Shown: positions 1 through 8,327, numbered from the stretch's first letter. The stretch is DNA of 64,000 bases from an uncultured Muribaculaceae bacterium (GCA_910588065.1 CAJUPZ010000003.1:99391-163390); one strand, 5' to 3'. Numbers and translations are program-made. Notes: generated from the sequence alone by a model not told the origin.

Positions 1-101
1 TAAGGATGTGGGAATACCAGAACGAGCAGCGCTCCTACATTGGATTTCGCTGCGTGCGCACCCACATAGGATTTGCAAAAGGTCAGAAGAAAAAGAAATA
101 A
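1..101 (+). CDS. gldK: GldK/PorK C-terminus (partial, 5' end outside window)
   Basis: The frame read from base 3 is open and ends at TAA 99-101. It encodes a tail of about 32 residues containing YQNEQRSYIGFRCVRT and a final KGQKKKK. The Y-I-G-F-R-C-V-R stretch matches the last strand of the formylglycine-generating-enzyme-like (SUMF) fold of GldK, the outer-membrane lipoprotein that forms the type IX secretion ring with GldN. gldL starts 5 bases downstream, the usual gldK-L-M-N order, which is the main support for the call. Only the very end is present, so identity rests on context plus this short motif. Confidence 0.8.
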   Translation, partial: RMWEYQNEQRSYIGFRCVRTHIGFAKGQKKKK

Positions 102-106
102 CCGCT

Positions 107-952
107 ATGGGCAAGATCAAAAGATATAAGAATGTGATAGAGCGTTTTCTGTCAGGCGAGAGCGGGCAGCGCTTCTTCAATATAGCATACAGTATAGGCG
201 CTGCCATCGTTATTTTGGGTGCGCTGTTCAAGATTCTTCACCTCAGCGGAGGCGACCTGCTGCTGTCGGTGGGTATGGGCACAGAGGTGCTGATGTTCAT
301 CCTCACAGCCTTTGACCGTCCGCCGCGCGAATCGCACATAGAGGATATTCTGCCGCTGCTTGCAGGACAGACCGCCGCCGGACAGGCTTCCGGCTATACC
401 GGCGAGACGGTACTGCCCGCCGCTGCCGTCAACCCCGCACCGGCCGCTTCCGGCACCACAGTGATTGTTGGAGGAGGTGGTGGCGCAGGAGGTGTCGTCA
501 CTGCAGGGGGAAGCACAATTTCGCCCGAGGTGGCCAAAGAGCTTGACCGCCTTGGCGAAACCGCGGCCCAACTCAACGCCGCCGGCGAGGCTCTGCTCAA
601 AAGCTACGGCTCGCTGTCGGTTGACCCGCAGTCGGCATCACAGGGCGCAGAGGGCTATGTGGAGCAGATGCAGGCGCTGAACCGCAACATCGCCGGGCTC
701 AACACCATTTACGAGATTCAGCTGCGCAGCGTATCCTCACAGCTCGACGCGATACAGAGTGTGAACAGCGGCATGAGCCACATGAAGGAGATGTATGAGC
801 AGACAGCCGGGTGCACCGAAGCCTACCGCGAGGAGGCGATGAAGCTCACCCGCAATATGCAGCAGCTCAACAAAGTGTATGAGCAGATGCTCAACGCCAT
901 GACAGTAAACATGTTTGCCAACCCCGCCGCGCGGCAATCAGAAAACAACTGA
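107..952 (+). CDS. gldL: GldL/PorL, type IX secretion motor membrane protein
   Basis: 281 residues from ATG 107. GldL sits in the inner membrane and with GldM forms the proton-driven motor of the type IX secretion system. Two membrane helices are visible at about residues 24-44 and 51-68. A glutamate in the second (G-T-E-V-L-M-F, Glu60) corresponds to the charged residue known in the family. A Gly/Ala-rich linker (about 120-136) leads to a long helical cytoplasmic region. An in-frame start at base 8 is rejected because it would lie inside the end of gldK. gldM follows after 20 bases. Confidence 0.95.
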   Translation: MGKIKRYKNVIERFLSGESGQRFFNIAYSIGAAIVILGALFKILHLSGGDLLLSVGMGTEVLMFILTAFDRPPRESHIEDILPLLAGQTAAGQASGYTGETVLPAAAVNPAPAASGTTVIVGGGGGAGGVVTAGGSTISPEVAKELDRLGETAAQLNAAGEALLKSYGSLSVDPQSASQGAEGYVEQMQALNRNIAGLNTIYEIQLRSVSSQLDAIQSVNSGMSHMKEMYEQTAGCTEAYREEAMKLTRNMQQLNKVYEQMLNAMTVNMFANPAARQSENN

Positions 953-972
953 ACCATTTTGTCACCCAGGCC

Positions 973-2535
973 ATGAGTCAGTCCAACATGAGGCTTTCGC
1001 CACGACAAAAGATGATAAACCTGATGTATATCGTCCTGACCGCAATGCTTGCATTGAATGTGTCGAGCGATGTGCTCAACGGCTTCACACAGGTGCAGGA
1101 CGGCCTGTCGCACACCAACGACAACTTCCGTCAGCGCAACGACGCTGTGTTTGCCACCCTCGAGACAGCCGCCGCCGTAAACCCCGAGAAGGCCGGAGAA
1201 TGGCACAGCCGCGCGCTGCAGGTGAGACAGAGCGCAGCAGGCATCTGCGCGACAATCGACTCGCTCAAGCTTGCCATTGTGCGCAAAGCCGACGGTCCCG
1301 CCGGCAACCCCGACAATATCGACAACCGCGAGAATCTGGAGGCCTCATCCGTAATAATGCTCAGCCCGGTGAGCGGCAACGGCGCTGCGCTGCGCAAGCA
1401 GATTGACAGCTTCCGCTCGTTTGTATCCCCCATGATAAGCGACAGCATCACCCGCACAGGCATAGAGGCGATGCTATCAACCGCCCCGCACCGTAGCGGA
1501 GCAACAGACGCGCTGCGCAGCTGGGAGGTGGTGAAGTTTGAGAACCAGCCGGTTGTGGCCGCGGTAGCATTGCTGTCAAAGCTGCAGAATGATGTTCTTT
1601 ACGCCGAGGGCGAAGCTCTGAGCTCGCTCGCTTCGGCAGTGGATGCAGGTGACGTGAGGGTCAACCGCATCAACGCGTTTGTAATTCCGGAATCACGCTA
1701 CGTCATGAAGGGCAATCCCTACCGCGCCGAGATAGTTCTTGCGGCGGTAGACACCACTGCCCGCCCGGCACTGTTCATAGACGGCAAGAAACTCGACACC
1801 GACGGCTCAACATACAGTTTCGTGCCCGGCAGCAGCGGCTCGTACACCTACAGCGGCTATCTTGAGATGCCGCTGCCTGACGGCACCTCGAGCCGCCACA
1901 GCTTCACCGCCGACTATGTGGTGATGGACCCGGTGGCCACAGTATCGGCAAGTCTGATGAATGTGCTCTACGCCGGCATAGACAACCCAATTGAGATTTC
2001 AGTGCCCGGAATACCGCAGAGCTCCGTGAGCGCCACAATGACAAACGGCACCCTTGTGAAGGATGGCGGCAAATGGATAGCCCGTCCCACCGCCGCCGGT
2101 CAGAACGCAACTATCAGCGTCAGCGCCAGCACTCCTGACGGCCACGCCGGCAAGGTGGCTGCTATTGAATTCAAGGTGCGCCGTCTTCCCGACCCCACCG
2201 CCTATCTGCCCGGCGGCGAGGATGGAGGTGCACGCTTCAAAGGCGAGCGGCCTATTACAAAAGCCGCCCTTATGAACACCGACGGCATCGGAGCCGCTAT
2301 TGACGACGGCGTGCTTGACATTGAATTCAAAGTACTCGGATTCGAGACAGTGTTCTTCGACTCGATGGGCAATGCCATACCCGAGGTGAGCGACGGAGCT
2401 TCATTCTCCCGACGCCAGAAAGAATCGTTCAGAAGGCTGACCCGCGGCAAGCGGTTCTACATATCCCGCATACGCGCAATAGGTCCGGACGGAATTGAGC
2501 GCACCCTCAGCCCGCTTGAAATAACAGTAAACTGA
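973..2535 (+). CDS. gldM: GldM/PorM, type IX secretion periplasmic shaft protein
   Basis: 520 residues, the usual length for GldM. One N-terminal transmembrane helix (about residues 14-32, I-N-L-M-Y-I-V-L-T-A-M-L-A-L-N) is preceded by the conserved SPRQKM segment. The rest is a long periplasmic portion that in the family folds into four domains and dimerises to span the periplasm, linking the GldL motor to the GldK/GldN ring. It lies between gldL and gldN with gaps of 20 and 7 bases, consistent with co-transcription. No truncation is seen. Confidence 0.95.
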   Translation: MSQSNMRLSPRQKMINLMYIVLTAMLALNVSSDVLNGFTQVQDGLSHTNDNFRQRNDAVFATLETAAAVNPEKAGEWHSRALQVRQSAAGICATIDSLKLAIVRKADGPAGNPDNIDNRENLEASSVIMLSPVSGNGAALRKQIDSFRSFVSPMISDSITRTGIEAMLSTAPHRSGATDALRSWEVVKFENQPVVAAVALLSKLQNDVLYAEGEALSSLASAVDAGDVRVNRINAFVIPESRYVMKGNPYRAEIVLAAVDTTARPALFIDGKKLDTDGSTYSFVPGSSGSYTYSGYLEMPLPDGTSSRHSFTADYVVMDPVATVSASLMNVLYAGIDNPIEISVPGIPQSSVSATMTNGTLVKDGGKWIARPTAAGQNATISVSASTPDGHAGKVAAIEFKVRRLPDPTAYLPGGEDGGARFKGERPITKAALMNTDGIGAAIDDGVLDIEFKVLGFETVFFDSMGNAIPEVSDGASFSRRQKESFRRLTRGKRFYISRIRAIGPDGIERTLSPLEITVN

Positions 2536-2542
2536 TAAGATC

Positions 2543-3631
2543 ATGAGCATGAAATCAATCATATACAAACTGTCGGTCACAGCAATGCTGCTGACAAGCG
2601 TCAATGCCCTTGCCCAGCAGAGCGTCAGCAGCTCGGTGACCAAACGCAGTGGCAGCCGCAGCACGGCTGTGAGCAAAAGCGGCACAGTGAGCGACCGTGC
2701 CCGCGAGCGCGTGAGCGTAGAGAGCGCGTCGGCTTCCGATGCCGACCTCGCATGGATGAAAGTGGTGTATCGCTCGCTCGACCTGCAGAAACCCGAGAAC
2801 GCAGCCCTCTACTTTCCCGAACAGAGCGTGGATGGTCAGGAAAACCTCTTTCGCCTGATGATGAGGCTGCTCGCAGCAAACGAGCTGCCAGCATACGAAT
2901 ATCTTGACGGGCGCGAGGTGTTTACCGACGAGTATCGCCTTAAGGTACGCGATATGCTCGACCGTTTCCACATATACTACACCGAAGGTAAAGGCTATTC
3001 GGAAAAACGCCCGGTTTTCAACATAGATGAGAGCGATGTGCCCTCAACGGAAGTGCTCGGATACTACATGGTGGAACGCTGGGAGTTTGACCGCCGCGCC
3101 GGCCGGATGCGCACAAAGGTGGAGGCCTTGTGCCCGGTGCTTCACCGCAGCGAGGAGTTTGGCCACGAGGCCGTGAAATACCCTATGTTCTGGGTGCGCT
3201 ACTCCGACCTGCGCCCCTACCTCACCGGCCAGCTCATATTCACGGACGATGACAACAACCTGCCTCAGAGCACCTACGACGACTATTTCAACCTCGGGCT
3301 CTACAACGGCGAGATATACAAGACCCGCAACCTGCGCAACAAATCGCTGGCCCAGCTCCACCCCGATCCGGAGGATATGAAGCATGCACAGGACAGCATA
3401 GAGAAGCGTCTGAGCTCATTTGACAAAAACATCTGGGTGCCGTCGCTCGAAGAGGTGCAGAAGAAAGCCGAGAGCGCCGCTGAAAACGATTCCATTGCCC
3501 CTGCCAAGAGCAAGCGCAAAATCAAAGGCACCAGAGTTGCCTCCAAACGGCCGTCAAAGAAAGCCAAGAGCGCATCCGGCAGCAGCGGCCGGAGCTCGGC
3601 TACCCGGAGTGTGCGCAACCGCAAGCGGTAG
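2543..3631 (+). CDS. gldN: GldN/PorN, type IX secretion ring protein with basic C-terminal tail
   Basis: 362 residues. A signal peptide (about 1-24, ending A-L-A-Q-Q) exports it to the periplasm, where GldN joins GldK in the outer-membrane ring of the secretion system. The central domain contains W-M-K-V-V-Y-R, E-Y-L-D-G-R-E-V-F-T-D and M-F-W-V-R-Y, as in the family. The last 50 or so residues are Lys/Arg/Ser-rich and look disordered, longer than expected from a minimal GldN. The last 32 bases overlap the convergent radical-SAM gene. Start 7 bases after the gldM stop; an internal ATG two codons on is an alternative. Confidence 0.93.
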   Translation: MSMKSIIYKLSVTAMLLTSVNALAQQSVSSSVTKRSGSRSTAVSKSGTVSDRARERVSVESASASDADLAWMKVVYRSLDLQKPENAALYFPEQSVDGQENLFRLMMRLLAANELPAYEYLDGREVFTDEYRLKVRDMLDRFHIYYTEGKGYSEKRPVFNIDESDVPSTEVLGYYMVERWEFDRRAGRMRTKVEALCPVLHRSEEFGHEAVKYPMFWVRYSDLRPYLTGQLIFTDDDNNLPQSTYDDYFNLGLYNGEIYKTRNLRNKSLAQLHPDPEDMKHAQDSIEKRLSSFDKNIWVPSLEEVQKKAESAAENDSIAPAKSKRKIKGTRVASKRPSKKAKSASGSSGRSSATRSVRNRKR

Positions 3632-4514
3632 ATGCCCTCAGCAGCGAGTTGAGCTTATCCGTAAACTCATGATTTTTGAGTCCCCACCGCGGGCACAGAA
3701 GCATATCCGCGGGGCTCTGCGACACAAAGCGCTCTATGGCTATATCGGCCCGGAGCGCTTTTATTATCCTGACACACAGATTCAGATAGCGCTCCACCGT
3801 AAACTCGAGAATGTCCGCTTTGCCTTCAAGATATTGCCTTGCGAGCAGAGTACCCTTCACAACCTGCATCTGGTGAAACTTCACCACATCCACCGGCAGA
3901 GTGTTTATCTCCCCGACAGTTGCCATAATCATATCCTCCGACTCTCCCGGAAGACCGTTGATGAAATGGAGCCCGGTTTCTATACCGGCTTCATGAGTGC
4001 GCCGCACGGCATCTACAGTCTGCTGCCAGGAGTGACACCGGTTTATTCTGTCAAGTGTGGAATTGTGCGCTGTCTCCGCGCCATATTCCACCATGACAAA
4101 TGTTGAGCGGCGCATCTCTGCGAGCCTGTCAAGAAGCTGCTGCGGCATACAGTCGGGCCGTGTGCCTATGATGAGGCCGTCAACATCCGGCTGGGCAAGA
4201 GCCTCTGAATAGAGGCGCAACAGAGTGTCCACCGGCGCATGAGTGCCGGTATACGCCTGAAAATAGGCGAGATAGCGCATTGAGGGATATTTGCGGGCAA
4301 AAAACTCCTTGCTGCGCGCTATCTGGGCGGCAACAGAATCGCCATTAGCCCTCACCGGAGTGAAAGAGCTGTTATTGCAGTATATGCAGCCCCCGGTGGA
4401 GAGGGTGCCGTCGCGGTTGGGGCATGAGAATCCGGCATCGACTGTAAGTTTCTGCATCTTGCAGTCAAAGCGCTCGGCCAAAAAATCGGAGAATGTGCGG
4501 TAGCTAAGCGACAT
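3600..4514 (-). CDS. TIGR01212 family radical SAM protein (YhcC-like)
   Basis: 304 residues. Three cysteines at 31, 43 and 46 (CPNRDGT...GGCIYC) form the iron-sulfur binding site of the YhcC/TIGR01212 radical SAM family, followed by the N-N-S-S-F-T-P segment. In this family the first gap is longer than the classical CX3CX2C. The substrate is not established; a link to tRNA or small-molecule modification has been proposed for relatives. It is the last gene of a minus-strand group ybaK-aroC-yhcC (7 bases after aroC). Its 3' end overlaps gldN by 32 bases tail to tail. Confidence 0.9.
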   Translation of the reverse strand: MSLSYRTFSDFLAERFDCKMQKLTVDAGFSCPNRDGTLSTGGCIYCNNSSFTPVRANGDSVAAQIARSKEFFARKYPSMRYLAYFQAYTGTHAPVDTLLRLYSEALAQPDVDGLIIGTRPDCMPQQLLDRLAEMRRSTFVMVEYGAETAHNSTLDRINRCHSWQQTVDAVRRTHEAGIETGLHFINGLPGESEDMIMATVGEINTLPVDVVKFHQMQVVKGTLLARQYLEGKADILEFTVERYLNLCVRIIKALRADIAIERFVSQSPADMLLCPRWGLKNHEFTDKLNSLLRASTACGCAHSG

Positions 4515-4521
4515 GGCAGGT

Positions 4522-5592
4522 TCAAAACCGCGCGCAGCGGTTGGTTAGCAGCGCATCGAAAACAGTCATTGCGGCCATCGCCTCAACAATAGGCACCGCG
4601 CGGGGAAGCACACACGGGTCATGGCGACCCTTGGCATGAAGCACGGCAGGATTACCCTCCTTGTCCACCGTTTCTATATCGCGCAACATAGTGGCCACCG
4701 GCTTGAAAGCCACGCGGAAATATATGTCCGCCCCGTTTGAGATGCCTCCCTGGATACCGCCGGAATGATTGGTGGCGGTGGTCACCGGAGAGCCGGGATT
4801 GAACATATCGGCCATCTCGCTGCCAAGCGCTCCCGCTCCGTCGAAGCCGAGCCCGTATTCAAACCCCTTTGCGGCGTTTATGCTCATCATAGCGTATGCC
4901 AGCCGGGCGCTCAGCTTGTCAAACACCGGGTCGCCGAGCCCTGCCGGACAATTTCTGACCACACAGGTTATCACACCACCGATTGTATCACCGGCGGCCT
5001 TCACCTTTTTTATAAGCTCAATCATGCTTCCGGCAGTGTCCTCCTCCGGACAGCGCACGGCGTTTGTTTCTATTAACCGCGGGTCAACCTCATTGTACTG
5101 CGCGCGCATCTTTATGTTGCCGACAGAGGATGTGTAGGCAAAAATCCTGATGCCGAACTGCTCCAGAGCCTGCATTGCAATAGCCCCCGCCACAATGCGG
5201 GCAGCTGTCTCGCGCGCCGAGGAGCGGCCGCCTCCGCGGTGGTCACGGATGCCATATTTGGTAGTGTAGGTGTAGTCGGCGTGCGACGGACGGTATATAT
5301 CCTTTATATTATCGTAGTCGCTTGAATGCTGGTCGCTGTTTTCTATGACAAAGCCGATTGGAGTGCCTGTGGAGCGCCCCTCAAACACTCCTGAGAGTAT
5401 TTTCACAGCATCAGGCTCCTTGCGGGCGGTGACAATGGCACTCTGGCCGGGGCGGCGGCGGTTGAGCTGAGCCTGAATGTAATCGACATCAATGGCAATG
5501 CCGGCCGGCACGCCGTCCACAACACCACCTATGGCCGCGCCGTGGCTCTCGCCGAAAGATGTGAGGCGGAAAATCTGACCGAAAGAATTCAT
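4522..5592 (-). CDS. aroC: Chorismate synthase
   Basis: 356 residues. AroC converts 5-enolpyruvylshikimate-3-phosphate to chorismate using reduced FMN, the last common step of aromatic amino acid synthesis. Family segments are clear: G-E-S-H-G near the N-terminus, RRRPGQS, R-P-S-H-A-D-Y-T-Y-x-x-K-Y-G, R-G-G-G-R-S-S-A-R-E-T, and N-H-S-G-G-I-Q-G-G-I-S-N-G near residue 280. The start ATG overlaps the ybaK stop as ATGA, implying translational coupling. Length is normal and no key residue is missing. Confidence 0.97.
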   Translation of the reverse strand: MNSFGQIFRLTSFGESHGAAIGGVVDGVPAGIAIDVDYIQAQLNRRRPGQSAIVTARKEPDAVKILSGVFEGRSTGTPIGFVIENSDQHSSDYDNIKDIYRPSHADYTYTTKYGIRDHRGGGRSSARETAARIVAGAIAMQALEQFGIRIFAYTSSVGNIKMRAQYNEVDPRLIETNAVRCPEEDTAGSMIELIKKVKAAGDTIGGVITCVVRNCPAGLGDPVFDKLSARLAYAMMSINAAKGFEYGLGFDGAGALGSEMADMFNPGSPVTTATNHSGGIQGGISNGADIYFRVAFKPVATMLRDIETVDKEGNPAVLHAKGRHDPCVLPRAVPIVEAMAAMTVFDALLTNRCARF

Positions 5593-6077
5593 TGTGCTAT
5601 AAGGTCGGCAGTAGAGGCTCCGACAAACCTGATAAGTGATTCGGGATTAATCTTTAGCTGCAGGCCACGCACACCCGCGCTCACAAAAATGTGGGTGAAG
5701 GAAGTGGCCGTGGTGTGGAAAAAAGTTGGAAACGGTTTCTTCATGCCCACAGGCGAGCAGCCGCCGCGTATATAGCCGGTGAGCGGCAGCAGCTCCTTCA
5801 TAGGTATGAGGTCGGCCTTTTTGTCACCGGCAGCCTTGGCGGCGAGTTTCAGGTCAATCTCAGCATCGCCCGGCACAACGCACACAAAATAGCCGGTGCG
5901 CTCGCCCTTGAGCACAATGGTTTTGAACACCTGCTCAATATTTTCGCCGAGCTGCTCCGCGACATGCACCGCGGAGAGGTCGTTTTCATCCACAACATAA
6001 GGCACAAGCTCATATTCCAGGCCCGCTTTGTCGAGCAGCCTGGCGGCATTGGTCTTTTGAATTTTATCTTTATGCAT
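5589..6077 (-). CDS. ybaK: Cys-tRNA(Pro)/Cys-tRNA(Cys) deacylase (YbaK/EbsC type)
   Basis: 162 residues from ATG 6077. YbaK hydrolyses cysteine mischarged on tRNA(Pro), a trans-editing role in translation. The N-terminus K-T-N-A-A-R-L-L-D-K-A and the loop G-Y-I-R-G-G-C-S-P-V-G-M-K-K (about 101-114) are typical of the YbaK group rather than ProX. An in-frame ATG five codons upstream is rejected because it sits upstream of, and overlaps, the promoter -7 box at 6082-6089. First gene of a ybaK-aroC-yhcC operon. Confidence 0.93.
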   Translation of the reverse strand: MHKDKIQKTNAARLLDKAGLEYELVPYVVDENDLSAVHVAEQLGENIEQVFKTIVLKGERTGYFVCVVPGDAEIDLKLAAKAAGDKKADLIPMKELLPLTGYIRGGCSPVGMKKPFPTFFHTTATSFTHIFVSAGVRGLQLKINPESLIRFVGASTADLIAQ

Positions 6078-6081
6078 AGTG

Positions 6082-6089
6082 CAAAAGTA
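6082..6089 (-). promoter_or_regulatory. Promoter -7 box of ybaK, immediately before the start codon
   Basis: On the minus strand this reads TACTTTTG, an exact match to the Bacteroidota -7 consensus TAnnTTTG. Only four bases separate it from the ATG at 6077, so transcription should begin at or inside the start codon. No TTG is seen at the ideal -33 spacing, only CTG. Confidence 0.6.
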
Positions 6090-6203
6090 CATAAAAATAT
6101 TGTGTAATCAGAGCGTTTACAAGAATTATCAGAATTATAAGATTTATAAGAATCATTAGCAGAAGCCCACGGGCAAGCGAACAACAGAGGCGGTGGCGGC
6201 GTT

Positions 6204-6247
6204 GTAAGTTTGTCAGGCGGGGAGCGCGCTCCCTCAGCCAAACTTAC
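6204..6247. repeat. Long inverted repeat upstream of the barrel protein gene
   Basis: GTAAGTTTG at 6204-6212 is repeated inverted as CAAACTTAC at 6239-6247. Between them lies a perfect 12-base palindrome GGAGCGCGCTCC (6221-6232). The arms also pair partly outside these cores, giving a hairpin of more than 40 bases that ends 24 bases before the ATG at 6272. Each outer arm contains TAAGTTTG, a match to the -7 consensus, in inward-facing orientation. It could be an RNA hairpin in the leader or a dyad operator. The flanking 6093-6203 is AT-rich with short AGAATTAT-like repeats and no gene. Confidence 0.7.
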
Positions 6248-6271
6248 ATACTCACTTTCTTATTACTATTT

Positions 6272-6790
6272 ATGAAAAAATTACTTCTGATTCTTGCTGC
6301 CGTAGCGGGTCTTAGCTTCGGGGCAAACGCACGCGGCACCGAGCTGCAAATCGGCTACGGAGGCTACACACAGATGGACGCCACCGATATGCACGGCGGC
6401 TACGGAAAGGTTAAAACCGCTTGGGGCGCGCTCACTGCCGGAATAAACTTCAAGGTGCTGCCCAACCTGTGGATCGGTCCGTCGTACACCTTCTCCAGCA
6501 GCGAGTTCAAGCACGCTGACGCCAATCTCTACTATCATGTGATTATGCTCAACGGCCGCTACGCCTACTACCGCACAAACATATTCAAGATGTATGCCCA
6601 TGTGGGTGTAGGTGCCGACATCACTCATATCACCGGAGATGATTTTGATGCTGAGAACAAAGGATATTTCGCATTTCAGGTTTCACCTCTGTGCTTTGAG
6701 GCAGGGGTTGGCAGCGGGGTGTCGCTGTTCGGCGAGCTCGGTTTCGGCGCCCAGGGTCTGCTGAATGTAGGCGTGAGAATAGGATTATAA
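6272..6790 (+). CDS. Small outer-membrane beta-barrel protein
   Basis: 172 residues with a clear signal peptide (MKKLLLILAAVAGLSFGANA). The mature part alternates hydrophobic and polar residues in amphipathic strands rich in Gly, Tyr and Phe, for example W-I-G-P-S-Y-T-F and M-Y-A-H-V-G-V-G-A-D, and ends G-V-R-I-G-L, like the final barrel strand. This fits the generic porin-like OMP_b-brl fold of about eight strands. The specific function is unknown. It is probably co-transcribed with the small gene 11 bases downstream, and a strong inverted repeat lies in its upstream region. Confidence 0.75.
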   Translation: MKKLLLILAAVAGLSFGANARGTELQIGYGGYTQMDATDMHGGYGKVKTAWGALTAGINFKVLPNLWIGPSYTFSSSEFKHADANLYYHVIMLNGRYAYYRTNIFKMYAHVGVGADITHITGDDFDAENKGYFAFQVSPLCFEAGVGSGVSLFGELGFGAQGLLNVGVRIGL

Positions 6791-6801
6791 ATATATGAGC
6801 C

Positions 6802-7038
6802 ATGAGCGACAGACTAAGCTACGAAGACAAGAAAGAGCTGCCTGACAGTGTGTTCGGGCTGCCTGAACGGAGGGAATACCCTATGCCGGACGCTGCCCAT
6901 GTGCGCGCAGCCGAGGCTTACTTCAGGTACTGCCCCGAGGATCTGCGGCCAAAACTTGCCAGAGCTATCCTTGAGCGTGCGCGCGAATACGGCGTGGATG
7001 TCAGGAGCCCGGAGGTGCTGGGCTATGCACAAAGCTGA
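6802..7038 (+). CDS. Small protein resembling the phage DUF6582-type domain
   Basis: 78 residues, soluble, no signal peptide. The core reads L-P-D-S-V-F-G-L-P-E-R-R-E-Y-P-M-P-D-A-A-H-V-R-A-A. This resembles the short L-P-D-S-x-F-x-L-P...Y-P-x-x-D-x-x-H-x-x-N/A-A domain found in phage head-maturation protease and structural genes, followed by a helix like K-L-A-R-A-I-L-E-R-A. There is no other phage gene here. It sits 11 bases after the barrel gene and is followed by a terminator, so it looks like a fixed host gene. Function unknown; the family match is from memory of the motif. Confidence 0.7.
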   Translation: MSDRLSYEDKKELPDSVFGLPERREYPMPDAAHVRAAEAYFRYCPEDLRPKLARAILERAREYGVDVRSPEVLGYAQS

Positions 7039-7064
7039 TCTCTCATAATCATGATTTTATCTTT

Positions 7065-7109
7065 CGGGAGCGTTTTTGCCTTCAACGGCATCAGCGCTCC
7101 CGATTTTTA
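7065..7109 (+). terminator. Rho-independent terminator
   Basis: CGGGAGCG (7065-7072) pairs with CGCTCCCG (7095-7102) and is followed by ATTTTTAT. It ends the two-gene unit at 6272-7038 and isolates it from the carA promoter. Confidence 0.8.
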
Positions 7110-7130
7110 TCGTTACGCCGGGTTGCAGGG

Positions 7131-7161
7131 TTGTGGATTTTGCAGATATTTATTACCTTTG
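7131..7161 (+). promoter_or_regulatory. Promoter of the carAB-prmC-recX-comF unit
   Basis: TTG at 7131-7133, 20 bases, then TACCTTTG at 7154-7161, an exact Bacteroidota -33/-7 arrangement. The expected start of transcription near 7167 gives a leader of roughly 55 bases before carA. Confidence 0.8.
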
Positions 7162-7223
7162 CACGGTTTTCACGATAGAAATCATGGAGGCCACCATATT
7201 ATCCATCATCTCAATTCTATCGC

Positions 7224-8294
7224 ATGCGAAATACAAAACGCGCCACCCTCATACTTGAAGATGGCACCCGCTTCGAAGGCAAATCCTTTGGTTATGACGC
7301 TTCTACAGCTGGAGAGGTTGTGTTCAACACCGCAATGACCGGCTACCCCGAGAGCCTCACGGACCCCTCTTACGAAGGTCAGATTTTAGTGACCACCTAT
7401 CCCTTGCTCGGCAACTACGGCGTGCCTCCCCGCAGAGAAAAAGATGATGTCAGCGAATATTATGAGAGCGACCATATCCATGCCCGCGCTATAATTGCGC
7501 AGGATTACAGCTTTGACCACTCGCACTGGCAGGCTGACCGCTCCCTGGCCGAGTGGCTCAACGAAGAGAAAATTCCCGGAATATACGGAATAGACACCCG
7601 AGCTCTCACCAAACATCTGCGCGAAAAAGGCTCCATGCTCGGCAAAATAATCGTGGAGGGGTGTGACGATGTGGATTTCTACGACCCCAACAAGGAAAAC
7701 CTCGTTGCAAAGGTGAGCACCGACAAGGTGGAGATACACGGCAGCGGCGACAAGACTGTTGTGCTTGTTGACTGCGGTGTGAAGCACAATATCATCCGCT
7801 GCCTCACCCGCCGCGGTGTCAAGGTTGTGCTTGTGCCGTGGGACTACGATTTCAACACAATGGACTACGACGGCCTGTTCATATCCAACGGACCGGGTAA
7901 CCCCGACATGGCAGAGAAAACCGTTGAAAACATCCGCAAGGCAATGGCCACCGGCAAGCCTATATGCGGAATATGCATGGGCAACCAGCTGCTGAGCAAG
8001 GCCGCCGGAGCAAAGACATACAAGCTCAAATACGGGCACAGAAGCCACAACCAGCCGGTGCGCCGCGTGGGCACAGACCAGTGCTTCGTCACTTCTCAGA
8101 ACCACGGGTTTGCCGTTGACTCATCCACACTGCCCGATGACTGGGAACCCTTGTTCATCAACATGAACGACGGCACCAACGAGGGTATCCGCCACAAGAC
8201 AAAGCCCTACTTCTCGGCACAGTTCCACCCCGAGGCAAGCAGCGGCCCCAAAGACACCGAGTTTTTATTCGACGAGTTCATAAACATTCTTTAA
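7224..8294 (+). CDS. carA: Carbamoyl-phosphate synthase small (glutaminase) subunit
   Basis: 356 residues. CarA hydrolyses glutamine and channels ammonia to CarB to make carbamoyl phosphate for pyrimidines and arginine. The N-terminal CPSase_sm domain (L-I-L-E-D-G-T-x-F-x-G-x-x-F-G) is followed by a class I glutamine amidotransferase domain. The nucleophile is Cys251 in G-I-C-M-G-N-Q, and the His-Glu pair lies in Q-F-H-P-E-A-S-S-G-P. carB starts 33 bases downstream. A single consensus promoter lies upstream. Confidence 0.97.
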   Translation: MRNTKRATLILEDGTRFEGKSFGYDASTAGEVVFNTAMTGYPESLTDPSYEGQILVTTYPLLGNYGVPPRREKDDVSEYYESDHIHARAIIAQDYSFDHSHWQADRSLAEWLNEEKIPGIYGIDTRALTKHLREKGSMLGKIIVEGCDDVDFYDPNKENLVAKVSTDKVEIHGSGDKTVVLVDCGVKHNIIRCLTRRGVKVVLVPWDYDFNTMDYDGLFISNGPGNPDMAEKTVENIRKAMATGKPICGICMGNQLLSKAAGAKTYKLKYGHRSHNQPVRRVGTDQCFVTSQNHGFAVDSSTLPDDWEPLFINMNDGTNEGIRHKTKPYFSAQFHPEASSGPKDTEFLFDEFINIL

Positions 8295-8327
8295 GCCACC
8301 TCATCCCCTATATATAATAAAAGCATT

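Noticed and set aside
8..106. Upstream start for gldL at base 8
   Set aside because: The bases encode the end of gldK in another frame, and the gldL family begins at the ATG at 107.
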